64,000 nucleotides of DNA from Tenebrio molitor (taxonomy: Eukaryota > Arthropoda > Insecta > Coleoptera > Tenebrionidae). The notes under the pieces are model-generated. The model saw only the letters and a program-made list of their open reading frames with translations, was not told the DNA's origin and ran no database searches. A program made the translations under genes and the position numbers. Where the stretch lies: positions 9,920,001-9,984,000 of the forward strand of contig NC_091051.1 in NCBI RefSeq assembly GCF_963966145.1, read 5' to 3'. This document shows, one piece after another, positions 12,784 through 25,999 of the stretch (positions are counted from its first letter, which is position 1; each line of letters begins with the position of its first letter).

Positions 12784-12890
12784 TGTCGGCTGTTTATTTA
12801 AATTTATCCTCAAAGTAGGCGTTGAAGAGTCGATTGTGAACGCACCACGGACACAAATCACGGATCAGCTGTTGAAATCTAACTTTTAAT
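12784..12890. mobile_element. MITE-A, copy 2 (left half only)
   Basis: Matches the left arm of MITE-A through agtcgattgtgaacgcacca and the inner cacggatcagctgtt block, then similarity stops. The right arm is missing, so this is a truncated copy. Confidence 0.75.
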
Positions 12891-15153
12891 CGATAAAATT
12901 AAATACATATTTAGAATTTATTATATTGTCCAGTAGGAATAAAAATTGTAAAGGAAAAATTATCACGACACTACTAACATTTTTTTAAATCTTCATGTTC
13001 AGTCTTTTCGCCCATTTGAATTATGTTAATGTTGCACATGCGGTGCGGTGCATCTTGCGACTTGCATTTAATTAATGCAGTGTGTTGGACCCGGCTTCTG
13101 GAAGGATAACGAAATTCGCAATTATATCGCAGAAATAAACCAAATTTATTGTCTGGTTACACAGAGGCCCCGTACATTATCAGGTTCCCTTTTTTCGACT
13201 GATATTTTAAACAACTTGAGGGAATTAGTTCGGAAAAATTTTATTTATCCGACAATGATGCGAATCTCATTTTAATTAAACGTTAAGTATCTTTGGATTA
13301 GACGATGTAGTCTCGAAACACAAATTCCTTAATCCTTTTATGTGAAATTAGTAGCACCCAGCGCGTTAAGTAACGGCGCCGTTAATTAAAGTTCAGCACG
13401 CGAGCCAATCATCAACATAACATATGTTAACAAATTTTTGCTAAAATGGAATGGCACGAAATACGGTTTTCGCACGGACGGATTGTTTTTTTCCTTCTCT
13501 CTCATTTATTTAACTGGTATTCGGCGAAACGTCAACTTCGGTTAATTAAACTACGTTTTATCATATTAAACGGAGAAGTTACTTTGCATGTCTTGAAAAA
13601 TTCTGACGAAAGAAATTTAATTTGAGCTCTCGTAATAAGTAGTGTTTTTGTTACTTCTTGAATTTTATTCCCACGGAATGTGACTGCTGCTCGACTGCAG
13701 ATATCCAACTATTTAAACTGAAAATTTTATTTATATTTTCTACTTTGTCCAAACCGTTCTATGAAAATCTAAACAAAGGAGTTACCGTTGTTTTATAATA
13801 TCACAAACTCTCTTTCATAATAACAAGGTCTTGGCTTGTAAGAAGCATGTTAGTTGCATACCTAATAACCCGCTTTTACAACTCACTGTACAAAGGATCG
13901 GTTTCAAAGCAAGTCAAAATTTCCCAAAATAAGTAGCTTATTCGTGCTGTAACGCTGTTCTTATTACAGATCTTAAGAAATGAATGCGCAAATTCAAAAA
14001 TCTATCTACACAAATAAATTAGAAATTGATCGCACTTTCACGATATTTCGGTACATTTTTGGTTAAAATGCGTAAATAATTTACTGAAATTTCTGGGAAC
14101 TTCCAGCTCTGCATCACAGACAGGTGAAGTTTGTTTATCCCGACCTGTCTAAAACCCTGTTCTTTATTAATTAATTAGAGAATTTAAGTTTGCGAAAAAA
14201 TCCACATATTTTATATAAACTCCCCTTGAAAACTTTGTTAATACACTTGCAAAACCGAGTTATGTGCTGAGAATTTCGTTAAGAGAATTTAAATCGAAGC
14301 CAGCTCCGTGTCAGTGTTCATGCATTGAAGTTAATCATATTTTATTAATGAAGTACAACAAAACGATAACAATAGTCAGTAAGTAAACAAAGCTTTGAAA
14401 GTTGAAAGCTCCTACGCTTTCATCTGAGGAAGCTTTCCTGTTCTAGACACTTCAGTAATTGACTCCTTACATCAGACTTATTTAATTATATCAAGAGAGC
14501 AAATAGATTTAATTAATTATGATGTTTTAACAACAACGATGCATGTGAAATCGCTTCGGTTCGGTGTTGTTGAAACAGGATGCTGGCACGCATGTAATTT
14601 TCAGTCAGCTTTTTCGTGCCAACAAAGAAAATTTCAGGTTAAACGTGACATCAAGGGCGTACTAATATGAAAAGTTGGCAAATTTGTTCATCATTGCCGG
14701 CCTCTAAAAAGAAGATAAAGGTCTAGGCGATAGAGAATTCGGACGAAATATTGATCAAGCCTCGAGATTAGTGTTACGCCAGGGGCACGGCTTACTTCAC
14801 AAAACACGCAAAGAAATTACTCGAATTATTTTACTGATTCCTGTAGTGTTCTTTATCTCTGGTTTTAATAAAAATTAAACAATTTTAATACCACCTCTTT
14901 CCTTGGATCGGTGAATTGTTTTGGTGTTTAAAGAACCCAAAAGTCATTGTTACCACCATTAAGCTATGCATTTCCCTTATTTGTGTTTTACTTCAGAAAC
15001 CGGATTGGTTTTGTCGTTTCTGTTCTGTTTTTGCTGCGTCACTGTTATTAAATTTTTATAATTCAATATCTTCTAGATTTGAAGATATCGGGGCTCAAAA
15101 GGTGCAGCTTTGATCTTATTTATTTTAAATATTAAAAAAGATTTTGACTATTT
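12891..15153. other. Non-coding DNA
   Basis: No supported gene. The 66-codon frame at 13075-13275 has no recognisable domain or clear splice context. Confidence 0.35.
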
Positions 15154-15284
15154 GTAGATTATATCATTTAGAGTAGAAGGTCTTCTTGTGCTTCGCCCAG
15201 TTGTTGACCTTGACTTTGTCTCGGCCTTCAATCTCTGGGCCCAGCACAAAAAGACTCACTTCTACTCTTAATGATATAATCTAC
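15154..15284. repeat. Near-complete foldback, 131 bp
   Basis: The left arm gtagattatatcatttagag pairs with the right arm ending ctcttaatgatataatctac; 25 of 26 bases match over the outer arms. Inner segments (gtgcttcgcccag / ctgggcccagcac) also pair, so nearly the whole unit can fold into one stem. Confidence 0.75.
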
Positions 15285-16731
15285 TATATTTTGTCCTATG
15301 ACCTCGTTGAATCAATATTTCGGTTTCACTAGTAGATATTTTCGACGATCATAGCACTTATTATAATATACCTGAGAATATCATTTTAAAGAAGCCCATT
15401 CTATGTTAAAACAAATTCTTTGTGCACACTTAGCTCCCTCATTAGGTCTTATTTAAATCTGGAATTGGATCATCTAATAAAAGATTAATTAAAAATGTAC
15501 CGGATTGAACTTTCGATTTCCGGCGAGGGGTGAAAAAAAAATTAATTACGAGCGAATTGATTAAATGTTTAAATTAAGGAAGTTAAATCAAGTGTGCCTT
15601 GGAAACATTGCGCGCATCGCGCCGGGCGTCATGTCGAACTAATGTTTAATAGGGGAGCGCAGTAAATCTCGTGAAAGTATTAGCAATTACTTGCGTTAAT
15701 TCAGCGTGTAACACCTGGTCTTGCTTAAATTGCAGTTTTCAAGATCAGCACTTCGCCACCCTTCACAATTTTAATATATTTACCATCAAATATTCAATAT
15801 TATGGCCAAATTAGCCGAGTTCCTGTGCTTTCTAAGCTCGAGACAGTTTTACTGGCGTACCAGATCGGTAAATTAAAAGCTTTATTCGCAAATACTCAAA
15901 CACACAGTTTCAAAACTGACACTTTTGATTTTAATTAAATTGTACGGCAGTCGTTCCACTTTCGGTCCACATGGAAAGTGCTAATTACTGTTTAGCAAAT
16001 AAAATATAATACGAGGGTGCTTCATCATTCTGTTTCTGACGCACTGACAAATAAAACACTGTTTACCAACGAATTGACATTTATTGACATTAACATATGT
16101 CAAATTTGGTCGAACCCGCTTTTCGCGTTGAAGAATTAGCAAGTCAATTGTTCAGTGAAGATTATATTTTTTTATTTGGGTAAAATGATGATCGGAGCAG
16201 CAATAAAATATCTATGGAGAAAGGATTTATAGCCGCAAGGATATAAATCTAGTATTGGATGAATGTTCAAATCAAGTGACTAAAACGAAGTCTAAGGATT
16301 TTAAAACTGTTAGGAAATCTCGTGAATAAATGCAATAGGAGCTGGACATCCTAAAACTGTTCGTTTCAGCTCACAAAAGCTGCATTCTCACAAATATTTT
16401 CCATAATGGAAGGTTTCAAAACATTGAAACATACTCCCTATTGGACAGATTTAGAACCCAATTCCCAAAAGTAAAAGAGCATCTTTAGGGTATTTATTTT
16501 CAAGATAATTTTACGAAGATAAACGAGTGTATCAGAACAATTAAATAATTTTGTTCGAAAGGCATCAAAGGTTTTAGTTATTATTGTTTAATAAGTACTG
16601 TTTTTGAAGTGATTTTTATGAAACCACAACATTTTTGATAACTAACTAACAAAAATTAATAAACATTAGTACGCTAAGGACATCATTAAATTTTGATCTA
16701 GCCACCACTGTGTATTTGGAAGTGTTTATGA
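15285..16731. other. Non-coding DNA
   Basis: No exon, RNA gene or repeat could be supported. Confidence 0.35.
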
Positions 16732-16930
16732 CATCGGGTGTTTATTTCAATGTATTCTCAAAGTTGGCGTTGAAGAGTCGATTGTGAACACTCGCCCGTC
16801 TGCAGAGTAGAAACACAAACAACGCAAAAAGTGAGGTTAGATTTAAACAGCTGTGATCTGTAATTCGTGGTGCGTTCACAATCGACTCTTCAACGCCAAC
16901 TTTGAGGATACATTTCTATGAACACCCGAT
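16732..16930. mobile_element. MITE-A, copy 3 (full length)
   Basis: Begins atcgggtgtttatttcaatg and ends aacacccgat. Both arms carry the gttggcgttgaagagtcgat block or its complement. 199 bases, non-coding. Confidence 0.85.
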
Positions 16931-18117
16931 ATAATGTTAGGAAGTGGCGTGATATTTTTTCTGAGTGTAATGCAAAAATAAGAATCTGACTGAAGTAGTG
17001 CAGAAATATCTGGACGTTAACCGCAAAGATGCCGACGCAGTCGCAAATCAGCAAACTGTTTAAATTAAAATTAATGGTTGGTTTATGGTAATTTTATGGA
17101 TTTAAGGTAGACGAAGGGTTAACTAAGTGTGTGTTTTTTAAGCGGTAATGTAGATATTATCAGTAGTATTAAATATTTTAACCTAATTTAAGGTGTAGCT
17201 TGGTGACGTGTAAAATGTTCAATTAATTTATTTTAATAAAACATAATATGTAAATCAGGAGATTTTGATTATAGTGGAATTATATCAAGGTCATGGCTCC
17301 ATAAATCCATAAATTGGTACAGTAATAGCTTGAAAATTGTCAAATACGAGAAAGGATGCAGTAAAATGTAGCATTCTGAATGAAAAATAAAAGTTTTATT
17401 ATAAAATTGTACATACTTAATAAATATTAATGGTGTAATAGTATATTAATCAGTAGAGTGTAATGATAGCTGTTAGGTACTGACGAAGTTGAAATTTACT
17501 GCATGAGTGCTGTGATCATTAGAGTGACTAATAGCCATTACACGCGAGTAATACGATACTTTTTTAATAAAAACTGGTATATAGACTCCCCAATTATGTC
17601 AAAGTATTTATCACACTTAAATATTGAACTGTGGCGTCTATGCGACGATTTGCAAATACAACTTCACGGTTGGTCACGACCCGTGGATTAATGTCATTAC
17701 TCACGACCGTAGGTAATTAATGGTACATACTACTTAATAGCAAATATAATATTTAATGAACGTGTTAGTGTTATACAACACAAGCAAGCTATGGGGAAAC
17801 GTTTTATGAGAAAAATGGCAAAATATTGATTGTTTCCATTGTAAGAACACTCAAAAAGTAATTAAATTTAATTCTGTTTTTTAAACATTTCCATACTTTA
17901 ATTTCCCTTTCTCAGAAACTAGCAATAAAAAGTGTATTTGTTCTACAGTATTATGCTGATCCCAAGCTCCTTAACCTCAAATTGACTAAATTATTTTATA
18001 TTAGTTTTAAGTCAAAAACATATTAATCTCTCCAAAATCGAAAATTTCTGTCTTGGAACATTTTTCAGCTCTGAAACTTGCCGTAGATAATATTCCTAAC
18101 GACACAAATAACAAAGT
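16931..18117. other. AT-rich non-coding DNA
   Basis: No supported gene or repeat; the frame at 17503-17691 has no features of a real exon. Confidence 0.35.
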
Positions 18118-18296
18118 ATCGGGTGTTCATTTAAATTTCCGGTCAAAGTTGGCGTTGAAGAGTCGATTGTGAACCCACTACGGATCACGGATCAGCTGTT
18201 TAAATATTACCGTTGTTTGTGCTTTTACACGAGTGGTGCGTTTACAAGCAACTCTTCAACGCCAACTTTGACCGGAAATTTAAATGAACACCCGAT
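18118..18296. mobile_element. MITE-A, copy 4 (full length, shortest)
   Basis: Begins atcgggtgttcatttaaatt and ends tttaaatgaacacccgat. The inner arms tccggtcaaagttggcg and cgccaactttgaccgga are perfect complements. 179 bases; its arms are the best matched of all copies, so it may be the youngest. Confidence 0.9.
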
Positions 18297-21200
18297 ATAT
18301 CTGCTGCCACTAGTTGTTCAAGGGTATAGATGTAAGTTCTCAAACATTTACAAGACAATTTACAGGAGGTACCAGATTATTCAATTTATTAGCACGACTG
18401 TATATAAATCCAAGGTTCGAGATCGCAAATGCACCAAACTTGTATCTGTTATGAAGTAATATAAATCATCGTTAAAGAAACGTCAGGGAATAGCGTTTTT
18501 TACTTACGCCTCGTGCAGCTAAAGCTCATCCTACCATATCATGTATCATTTAATTCTTCTTGTAAAAACTGTTTTCAACTTCATCCAACAATAATTGAAC
18601 TTCGTATTTCAATTATTCATTTAATGATTTAGTTCTCAATTTCTTGTTGTGAACGTTAACACACAACTCGATACTCCAGGGAAGGAGGTTTGTCTTCAAT
18701 GAAGACAAATGTCTCAACTCTCGAAGGTTTCTATATACATTTGACAAACAACTTTAACTAACTGTCTATTTTATGTAACTAAACGCGCCTCCACCACGCG
18801 TCCAGTCACGAAGGATGCCTTGATAAAGGTAGAATGTCAAGCGCGTTTAGTCGTTACGACTGAAATAAAGTCGGTATGATTCTTGACAAGGAGGGCGTTT
18901 GAGACGCAATAACGTAAGCAAACAAACCGTTACCGACAATAACCGCAGGCGTTCAGACACGTCGTTAAATCGAATCGTTTAAACAATCAGACAATAAATA
19001 AACGGTTCGTTTAATTTAAGAGTAAACCTCAGGGAAAACGGTACCAATTAATTACTCAACAACGTGGCTCGTTTTTAATTACAGTCGCATATTTTGACGA
19101 ATATGCAATAAGTGTTTTAAAAAGCAACAGTAAAATCTGAGTCAATGTAAATATTTTGGAAAAAAGAAGAACCAAAGAATAAAGTAAATGCAAAGAGATC
19201 AAAATTGTTTAACTGGACTGTTATTAATTTAATTTTTGTATTTCAATATGAGGGTGGCTGTTTATGCTCTGCTTGGATCTACGAAAAATGACACACTTAA
19301 AAAGCAGAATTATTTAGTACATAGTTCTTTTTTAATCAATAGCATGTGTCAAAAGTAGGTATTTCATCATAACGTAAAATAAAATAGTCTATATTATTTC
19401 ACTTTGAGCAATTTTATTTTACAGAGACAGTGTTGTTGCAAGAAATTACCTATACATATTACTTCTTCTATACGTGGAGTCACAATATTCGCTGCGCTCG
19501 TGTGTGTACATTTTCCACTAATACAAAAAATAGTGATACACATGTTGCATAAATACTCATTTTAGTGTGTTGTCAATTATTATTTATCATCAGAATCTAC
19601 AGTAACGTAGTGTATTTATCTGAGGCAACTATTCAAAGAACTTTCGATATTCGAGGACGTAACTTCTTCCACTTTGATGCTTCTACAAGAGATTTTCTTA
19701 TCTATCCCTCTGAGGAAAAATATATTGAAAAGATAGCCTCCTAGATACAAAGCTTTACTGTCTAAAGATTTAAAATCTGAAGAGATGAGAATAATTTTGA
19801 AAGAATAAATATAAAACAGTACTTGTGAATCGTGTTTTTATTTGGATATGGAGGATTTTTAATTCTTAACTGTTCCGAATTCTACAAGTACATACAGGAA
19901 TAATTGATCTCCGACTCTAAACGTATTTTATTTGAGTTCCTTTGGCGTACATCCATCTAAAGGGGCAAGCCATGCATGCTTGGTTTTAACGATATCCGAT
20001 TCTAGAGTGCACGATTTCCTACTCTACGGATTCACATCCCTGAAGGAAAAACAAACATCTCACCTGAAAAAAAACTTCCAGTATAAAAGTAATTTCAGTT
20101 TTAATAATGTTGTTTTATATCGTCAAGTGCTCGTCGAAATAATGAATTTCACATATCGTTATAGAGTGTTTGCATAGAGTTTCGACTCTTTTATAATGAA
20201 GTAAAAATAAATTGGGTTTTTATGTTATTTTTTCATTCTTGCCTAAATCGGGGCGTTTTATTCGTTTCCGGGGGAGCAGGGCAGTATTCTAAGTACGGTC
20301 ATAAATGGAGCACAGTATCACTTTCCATTTGTGGAAAAATTGAAATTTAAACGGTATTCCGGGAGATAGGAATAAAATTCCGAGTACAATTAAGATTTGG
20401 TACGATATTAATACCGTAAAGTGGAAGTAATTGAGAGATGGAAATTAAATATTGACTTTACCCGGGTTAAATTATTATGATATTATTACAAAAGGGGATG
20501 ACGCAGAGCCGGCGTCTGAACAGCTACTGAAAACGTGACAGGGGTTCAGTAGTATAGCGGGTTTAGCGGTTGCGACTTCTCCATTATTGAAAGCTCTATA
20601 AGGGTGCCGCAAGTGCGGCCAAGGCAACATTCTCAAGCAGCCGCACATTCACCCCCGGGCCATATCATCACACTTTCATTGCACTATGTACTCTGATTAT
20701 AAATTATTAGCCCGGTCAAGACAAAAACTGCCACGGAGCAGTTAACTGGAGCGACCTCTCGAAGAAAACGAAGAGGGAGCAGAAAATTCGATTGATAAAG
20801 TTGGAGGAAGCACTTGGGTCGCAAAATTAACAGAAAAACTGTTTGAAAACTGTGTAATCGATGGCCCTTACAAGGAGCTAAGGCGAACCGGAAAGGTGGA
20901 AATATAAATAACAATTTAAAAAAATGGTTTAGGAAAAAGCCCCAAAGCGAATTTATTGCACCAAAGTAGGATAAAAAAGAGGCTATTATTGCCACCGGCA
21001 TTCTAAAATATACACAGAATGGTTTCGTAAAATTTAATGGTTTCTTTCTCTTTTATTAATCATCTTGAAGTTTTTATAGTTTTCTTTTACACGACCGACG
21101 TGTGTCGCACTCTTTAACCTCTGTTAAGAGGTAGACTTTCATGAAAAAAAGTCGTTTCAGGGTCAAGTCACATGCATGTCGTGTAAAGTAGTTTTGAAGA

Positions 21201-21456
21201 GTTGTAAAGAAGTCAACTGAAAAATATAGGATTAAAATGGAAAATTATAAAATGCTAGATCACATCAGAATGAAAATTCAAAAGAAGAATTTTGGCAATT
21301 GTGAGTAGACTTTTAAATTTTTTTGTGAACATTTTCAAAGAGATAATAATGTAGGACTGTCTTCAGACATAGAAGCAACCGCGTAAAACCTTATTTCAGT
21401 TTTCGTTCAGCTTCACTTAGCTGACTAACATTTATTTTATTTTCTTTAATTTACAT
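18297..21456. other. Non-coding DNA
   Basis: Nothing supported. The minus-strand frame at 20684-21001 (105 codons) has hydrophobic stretches but no recognisable family and no matching splice sites. I treat it as chance. Confidence 0.35.
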
Positions 21457-21475
21457 TACCGCACAGCGTGCGGTA
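21457..21475. repeat. Perfect palindrome taccgcac-agc-gtgcggta
   Basis: Eight-base perfect arms around three bases. A one-mismatch relative occurs at 22841-22859, and a related half at 23499. Probably a piece of a foldback repeat. Confidence 0.5.
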
Positions 21476-21523
21476 AAATAGCTATTACAGTACCTGTTTG
21501 TCATAAGTGGCAAATTCCTAGGT

Positions 21524-21640
21524 AATAGTAGTTTATTTAATGAATTCGTGGGTAAATTTGGTCTTTTTTCACACGAACGAGTTGAATACAACGTTTTTTT
21601 TTGTTAGACGAACCCCTTAAAGGCTCCAAATCGTCGAAAA
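21524..21640 (+). repeat. Interspersed repeat R2, copy 1
   Basis: Matches the reverse complement of 62440-62598. Shared blocks are acacgaacgagttgaataca and cccttaaaggctccaaatcg, plus the outer tagtagtttattta. This copy is shorter in the middle. No coding capacity. Confidence 0.7.
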
Positions 21641-22492
21641 AAAAATTCTTTATTCGATTATAATTGAAAAAATAAAATTTCTGATAACTTCTTGTTTGGT
21701 AATGTAGTGAGATTTGGTGCAGTTTTTCTTTGAGAATTATATTAAGTTTTCTTTGGACTGTTGAAAATAATGATACAAATATTTTTTGTATAATTTCCAT
21801 AATTTGCAATTTCAAAAATGCAATTAGTTTAACAAGTAAGATTTCTTTGGCTGTTTAAAAAGAAATAGTAATCAGCTATCCAGATCGGCAGCATCAGAGA
21901 AATAAAAGGCCTTTTTGGTTCCGAGGAATTATTATTGCAGATTACGTGAAATTGGTATGCTCTAGAAAGGATCAATTCAGACAGATGCTGCAAATGTGTC
22001 GAACGTGTCGGTAAGCGTCATAAATTGATTATTATAATTATAGCTGCTCTATATCTTCCATGTGGTTGCAGAGTGACATTTCAAATTCAATATTATCTAA
22101 TGGAGCAATCGTGTTGCCCAATATAGTGTATCATTGCTTCTAATATCAATCATTTCATTAGTTAAATAGGTAGCGGAAGATAAAAAGTGCTAACTTGTTT
22201 CCGCATAAATTCATCCTTTTTTTTCTTAGAACATGCTTATTTTTGGTTATCTGAATTAGTAAAGCGTTGAAAGTGGATGTTATCTGGAAGAAACTTTACG
22301 GTTATGCTAATCGCTTTATCACATTTTCGTGTTTAAAAATTTAAATTTTCTTGTGTTGGTGTTACAAACTGTACATTACTGCTACTACAAATTATATCGA
22401 GAGTTTACGGTCTTTAATTCATTTATCAAGACTGTATGTGTTGATTTGCGTATTCTTTGTTGCTTACTTTTCACCTCATTTCTATATTAGGC
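21641..22492. other. AT-rich non-coding DNA
   Basis: No supported feature. Confidence 0.35.
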
Positions 22493-22703
22493 ATTAGGGT
22501 GTTTATTTAAATTTCTCCTCAAAGTTGGTGTTGACGAGTCGATTGTGAACGCACCACTCGTCGGTCTGCAGACTAAAAACACAAACAACGCAAAAAGCGA
22601 GGTTAGATTTAAACGGCTGATCCGAGATCCGTGTAACACGTGGTGCGTTCACAATCGACTTATCAACGCCAACTTTGAGGAGAAATTTAAATGAACATCT
22701 GAT
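22493..22703. mobile_element. MITE-A, copy 5 (full length)
   Basis: Begins attagggtgtttatttaaat and ends aaatttaaatgaacatctgat. It has the agtcgattgtgaacgcacca block and a matching right arm (tgcgttcacaatcgact). 211 bases. Changed terminal bases suggest an old copy. Confidence 0.85.
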
Positions 22704-22840
22704 ATTCATATTTCATTTTGCCATCCCTTACATTTTAGCAGCGAATTCTACATCTTTCATAATCTCATGTTTTAAATAACTTAGGTATGTGTATCTATGT
22801 CCGTGCGATATATCCTGTTTATCCCACCCCTTTTTGACAG

Positions 22841-22890
22841 TACCGCACACTGTGAGGTAACAAATGTTTTCCCACTCACCATGCGGTAAA
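22841..22890. repeat. TACCGCAC-type palindrome cluster
   Basis: taccgcacactgtgaggta at 22841-22859 is a one-mismatch palindrome, followed by atgcggta near 22884. Same motif as at 21457. Confidence 0.35.
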
Positions 22891-23127
22891 GTAAATAGTG
22901 GAAAAAAAAATCACTCAAGCTGATTGATGTTTGACTAATAATTTTTTAGGAACTTTATTATCACGTTTTGAAGCAAGAAGATGAAGCAAAAAACAACTTA
23001 TTCTCTATTTGCAAATTTTCATAAAAAAAGTTGCTATGCAGTTAAAAACAAAATTAGTGCCTATTTCTATTTTGAATTGAATTGAGTTTTTATCAAGCAA
23101 AAATGTGTTTGGTTTAAAAATTCTTAG

Positions 23128-23463
23128 TATAGTCCAATTTTTACCCTTTTGAGGTGACGTCACGATTTCCTTCCTCGCTTTCTCTTTATTGAAACGACAG
23201 AAACAGAAAAAAACAAAAAAAAGGCACGTTTATTTATTGATAGTCACTTTGAGGTTATGTTATGCTCCTGTCAATTTGACAATTTTTAATTTCTTTCACT
23301 TATTACAATGATTACAAACATAACCTTTCGAAGCAATTGTCAACAAATTTGACACATTTATAGTTATTTATGATCAATTCAAATTTGTTTCTGATCCTAG
23401 CTCAAACATACGTAAAGTTACTAGATAATGACGTCATCGCAAAAGAGTAAAAATTGGACTATA
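23128..23463. mobile_element. MITE, 336 bp, TATAGTCC ends
   Basis: The left end tatagtccaatttttaccct and the right end agtaaaaattggactata form inverted repeats of about 35 bases. The repeat includes an internal tgacgtca on both arms. Non-coding. Superfamily unknown; a Tc1/mariner-like TA target would fit the flanks. Confidence 0.75.
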
Positions 23464-23492
23464 GATAAAATCTAATAGGTACGTAAAATGTA

Positions 23493-23545
23493 CGTTATTA
23501 CCGCACTTGGACTCCTACAAATTTCGCATGAGTGCGATAATAACG
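23493..23545. repeat. Short foldback
   Basis: cgttattaccgcact (23493-23507) and agtgcgataataacg (23531-23545) pair with one mismatch. It begins with the same taccgcact sequence as the 21457 palindrome. Confidence 0.45.
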
Positions 23546-25999
23546 CCTGAATCCCTCTCACTCGTTGCGTTGATCACTATTAAAAATTTAGTTCCTGTAG
23601 AACCTTTTCTAATTCGAGCTCTTATTCTCTTTTATTAATTCCTTTGAAGCACTATACGAATAATAATTTTTCTTATGTTCTGTGTATGTATGAAATTTAT
23701 TTATTTACAACTTTTTCGTTTTTTTCTAATTAAAATTCGGTATTTTGTTAACTGATTATGGATTTAAAGCCGCACAAATATGTTGAAAAATAATAAAATA
23801 TATCTCAATAACGATAACGTGATAACGCAGCATAAATGGGACACAAGCAAAAACAGGAAAACAACCAATTTTTAGTGATTGGATACATTTATCCCACAAC
23901 CGCAGCGCAGTTTCTATATCGTTACAGAAGAGTATAATCAGGGTTCAGCTCATTGCATTCCACATTCTACTTTAACAAATGAGATAAAAATCGTTTGCGG
24001 TTATTGGAAGGATAATCTGATTTATCAGAAATGGAAAATAATACTGAAATCTGATAAAATTGAATAAACGCGGATGATACGAATGCACGTTGTTCTTTTT
24101 GTTAAGAAAGGGAGAACGAGTGAAAAATAATTTGGCCATGTGTCGGTGGTAAAAATGAAATGATTAATTTTAGCGGCAATATTTTCGAACTGACCCGAAG
24201 TAGACAGTGAGGGTCTCAAGGGCGACATCAGGGCAGTCCTCTGGGGCATTCTTGATCTCCGTTATCCCTCCCATCTCTCATTTCGCTATCACACATTGAG
24301 AGTCCGATATGTCCCGAGAGTTCCTGCAGATTTTATTAACGGAATTGTTTCAGACACTTTTAATTGCCACTTAAAAATCTGCATTGCGCAACAGATCTCA
24401 TTTTTAGGGTTTCATTTCGGATGGCGTCCTTTGTGTCTGATTTATTAGAGATTTTTGTCGTTTTATTTTAACTCTTGGGATATCGTAGCTAAATAAAATT
24501 CCGCGTCTGTGTTCGAGCAGGGAGCGAGAGAGACCGAAAAAAAATCAGAAACATTTGTGTAGTTATCTGAGAGTTATGACTATGGTCGACTAATTAAGAT
24601 TTTAATTATGAAATCAGCAATAAATTCCCTGAAAATCTGAATTCTGAATAGCCGATAAGAGTTTCCAGGGCTCAGATATCTCCAATTATATCAAATAAGG
24701 ACTCGCACAGGAGTCGAGTTTAGCGAACTGAAAGTTTGTTGGAAAACTCGGACTGAAGTTGGCCTTAGCTAATTGCATTGCCTCCTGATATTCTACCTAC
24801 AATGAAAGTGACCGGCAAACGAGCTGAGTCTTTTACCTGACTGGAATAAGCTCCCCTCTAATTTTATTAACTTTTACCTCAAATAAAAACCAATCAGGAC
24901 TATTTACATTTAAGTCAAATTCAATGTTAAGGACCTTCCAAATTAATGTTCTTTTTATCGGTGCCCCCGAGAGGTCCGTGACCGTCGCCTCGAATTAACA
25001 GAATTATTGGGACACGTAAGGTCGAAACGGCTTCTTTGTTTGATAATCGTCCACACCTTAGAGTGAATTATTTTTTTCCAGGCGGTAAAACTCATCAGGT
25101 CACGTAACAGAGGCTCCTGCTGACGTTAAGTCGACTAATTTATGAGTATCTAGCAGTGCGTGCGTCCATGATTAGATACTATCATGGGAAACAGTCACAG
25201 TTTTCCTCTGAGATGTGCAAATTAGCCATGCTGCCGTATAAATACAACCACAATACGCGACTGGCACGGAATATAATTTAGGGGAGTACACTGCACCGAT
25301 CTTCATTACCCGCATCAAATATTGGAACAATCCACAGGTCAATGTGTTCGAATTCGGGCAAAACAACAATGCCAGATACCATCCCACATTTAGACCGCTG
25401 CAGCTGGTCTGCATCGCCATAATAACTCTTCCCAAATAAAAAAGACAAGTTGATTTAGGAAGCCGCAGGAGAGGCTTTTACTACCCCTGTCGGTGATGGT
25501 TCCTTCCGTGTCGGGCTCGTTATTGAATGTCACTTGACGTCTCAGGTATCATATCCTAAACTGCTTATTTCTGAAGAAGGCTACGATATCGGATGCGGGC
25601 TCTACAATGAGACACTAGACGAAATGGAATTGGGGGATTCACCCAGATGCATGCAACGTATAAGTTGTGTTAATTCTTAAATTATACTGCAATGCTTTTA
25701 TTTAATTGAAGTCGACGTGGTTTGTGACAGATTGGTGGTTGAGTCTAAAAAATCCCAAATTGCATTTTGATAACAGGCAATTATGTAGTTTTGTGTTGTA
25801 CCAAAATATTCCATTATTTCATTATTTGCTCCTGGTATTGAATAAATTTATGTTTATCGATCTAATCACATAATTATACTTTGTGAACACAGTACCTACC
25901 CAGAAAATAGCAAAGGGCTGTGTCACCAAAATGAAATTATTATTAGAGACAAATCGAAAACAGACCCTAGAATTTATCAATTGATTTAATTTACTTTAA
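23546..25999. other. Long repeat-poor, GC-richer non-coding island
   Basis: Roughly 24000-25600 is free of recognisable repeats and less AT-rich than its surroundings. Minus-strand frames at 24025-24249 and 25172-25435 have no known domain. It could hold intronic regulatory elements; nothing in the sequence proves it. Confidence 0.35.

Noticed and set aside
18169..18459. 96-codon frame
   Set aside because: Starts inside MITE-A copy 4; an accident of the repeat.
20684..21001. 105-codon minus-strand frame with hydrophobic stretches
   Set aside because: Could mimic a membrane protein, but lacks any family motif; AT/CT-rich DNA often yields such frames.
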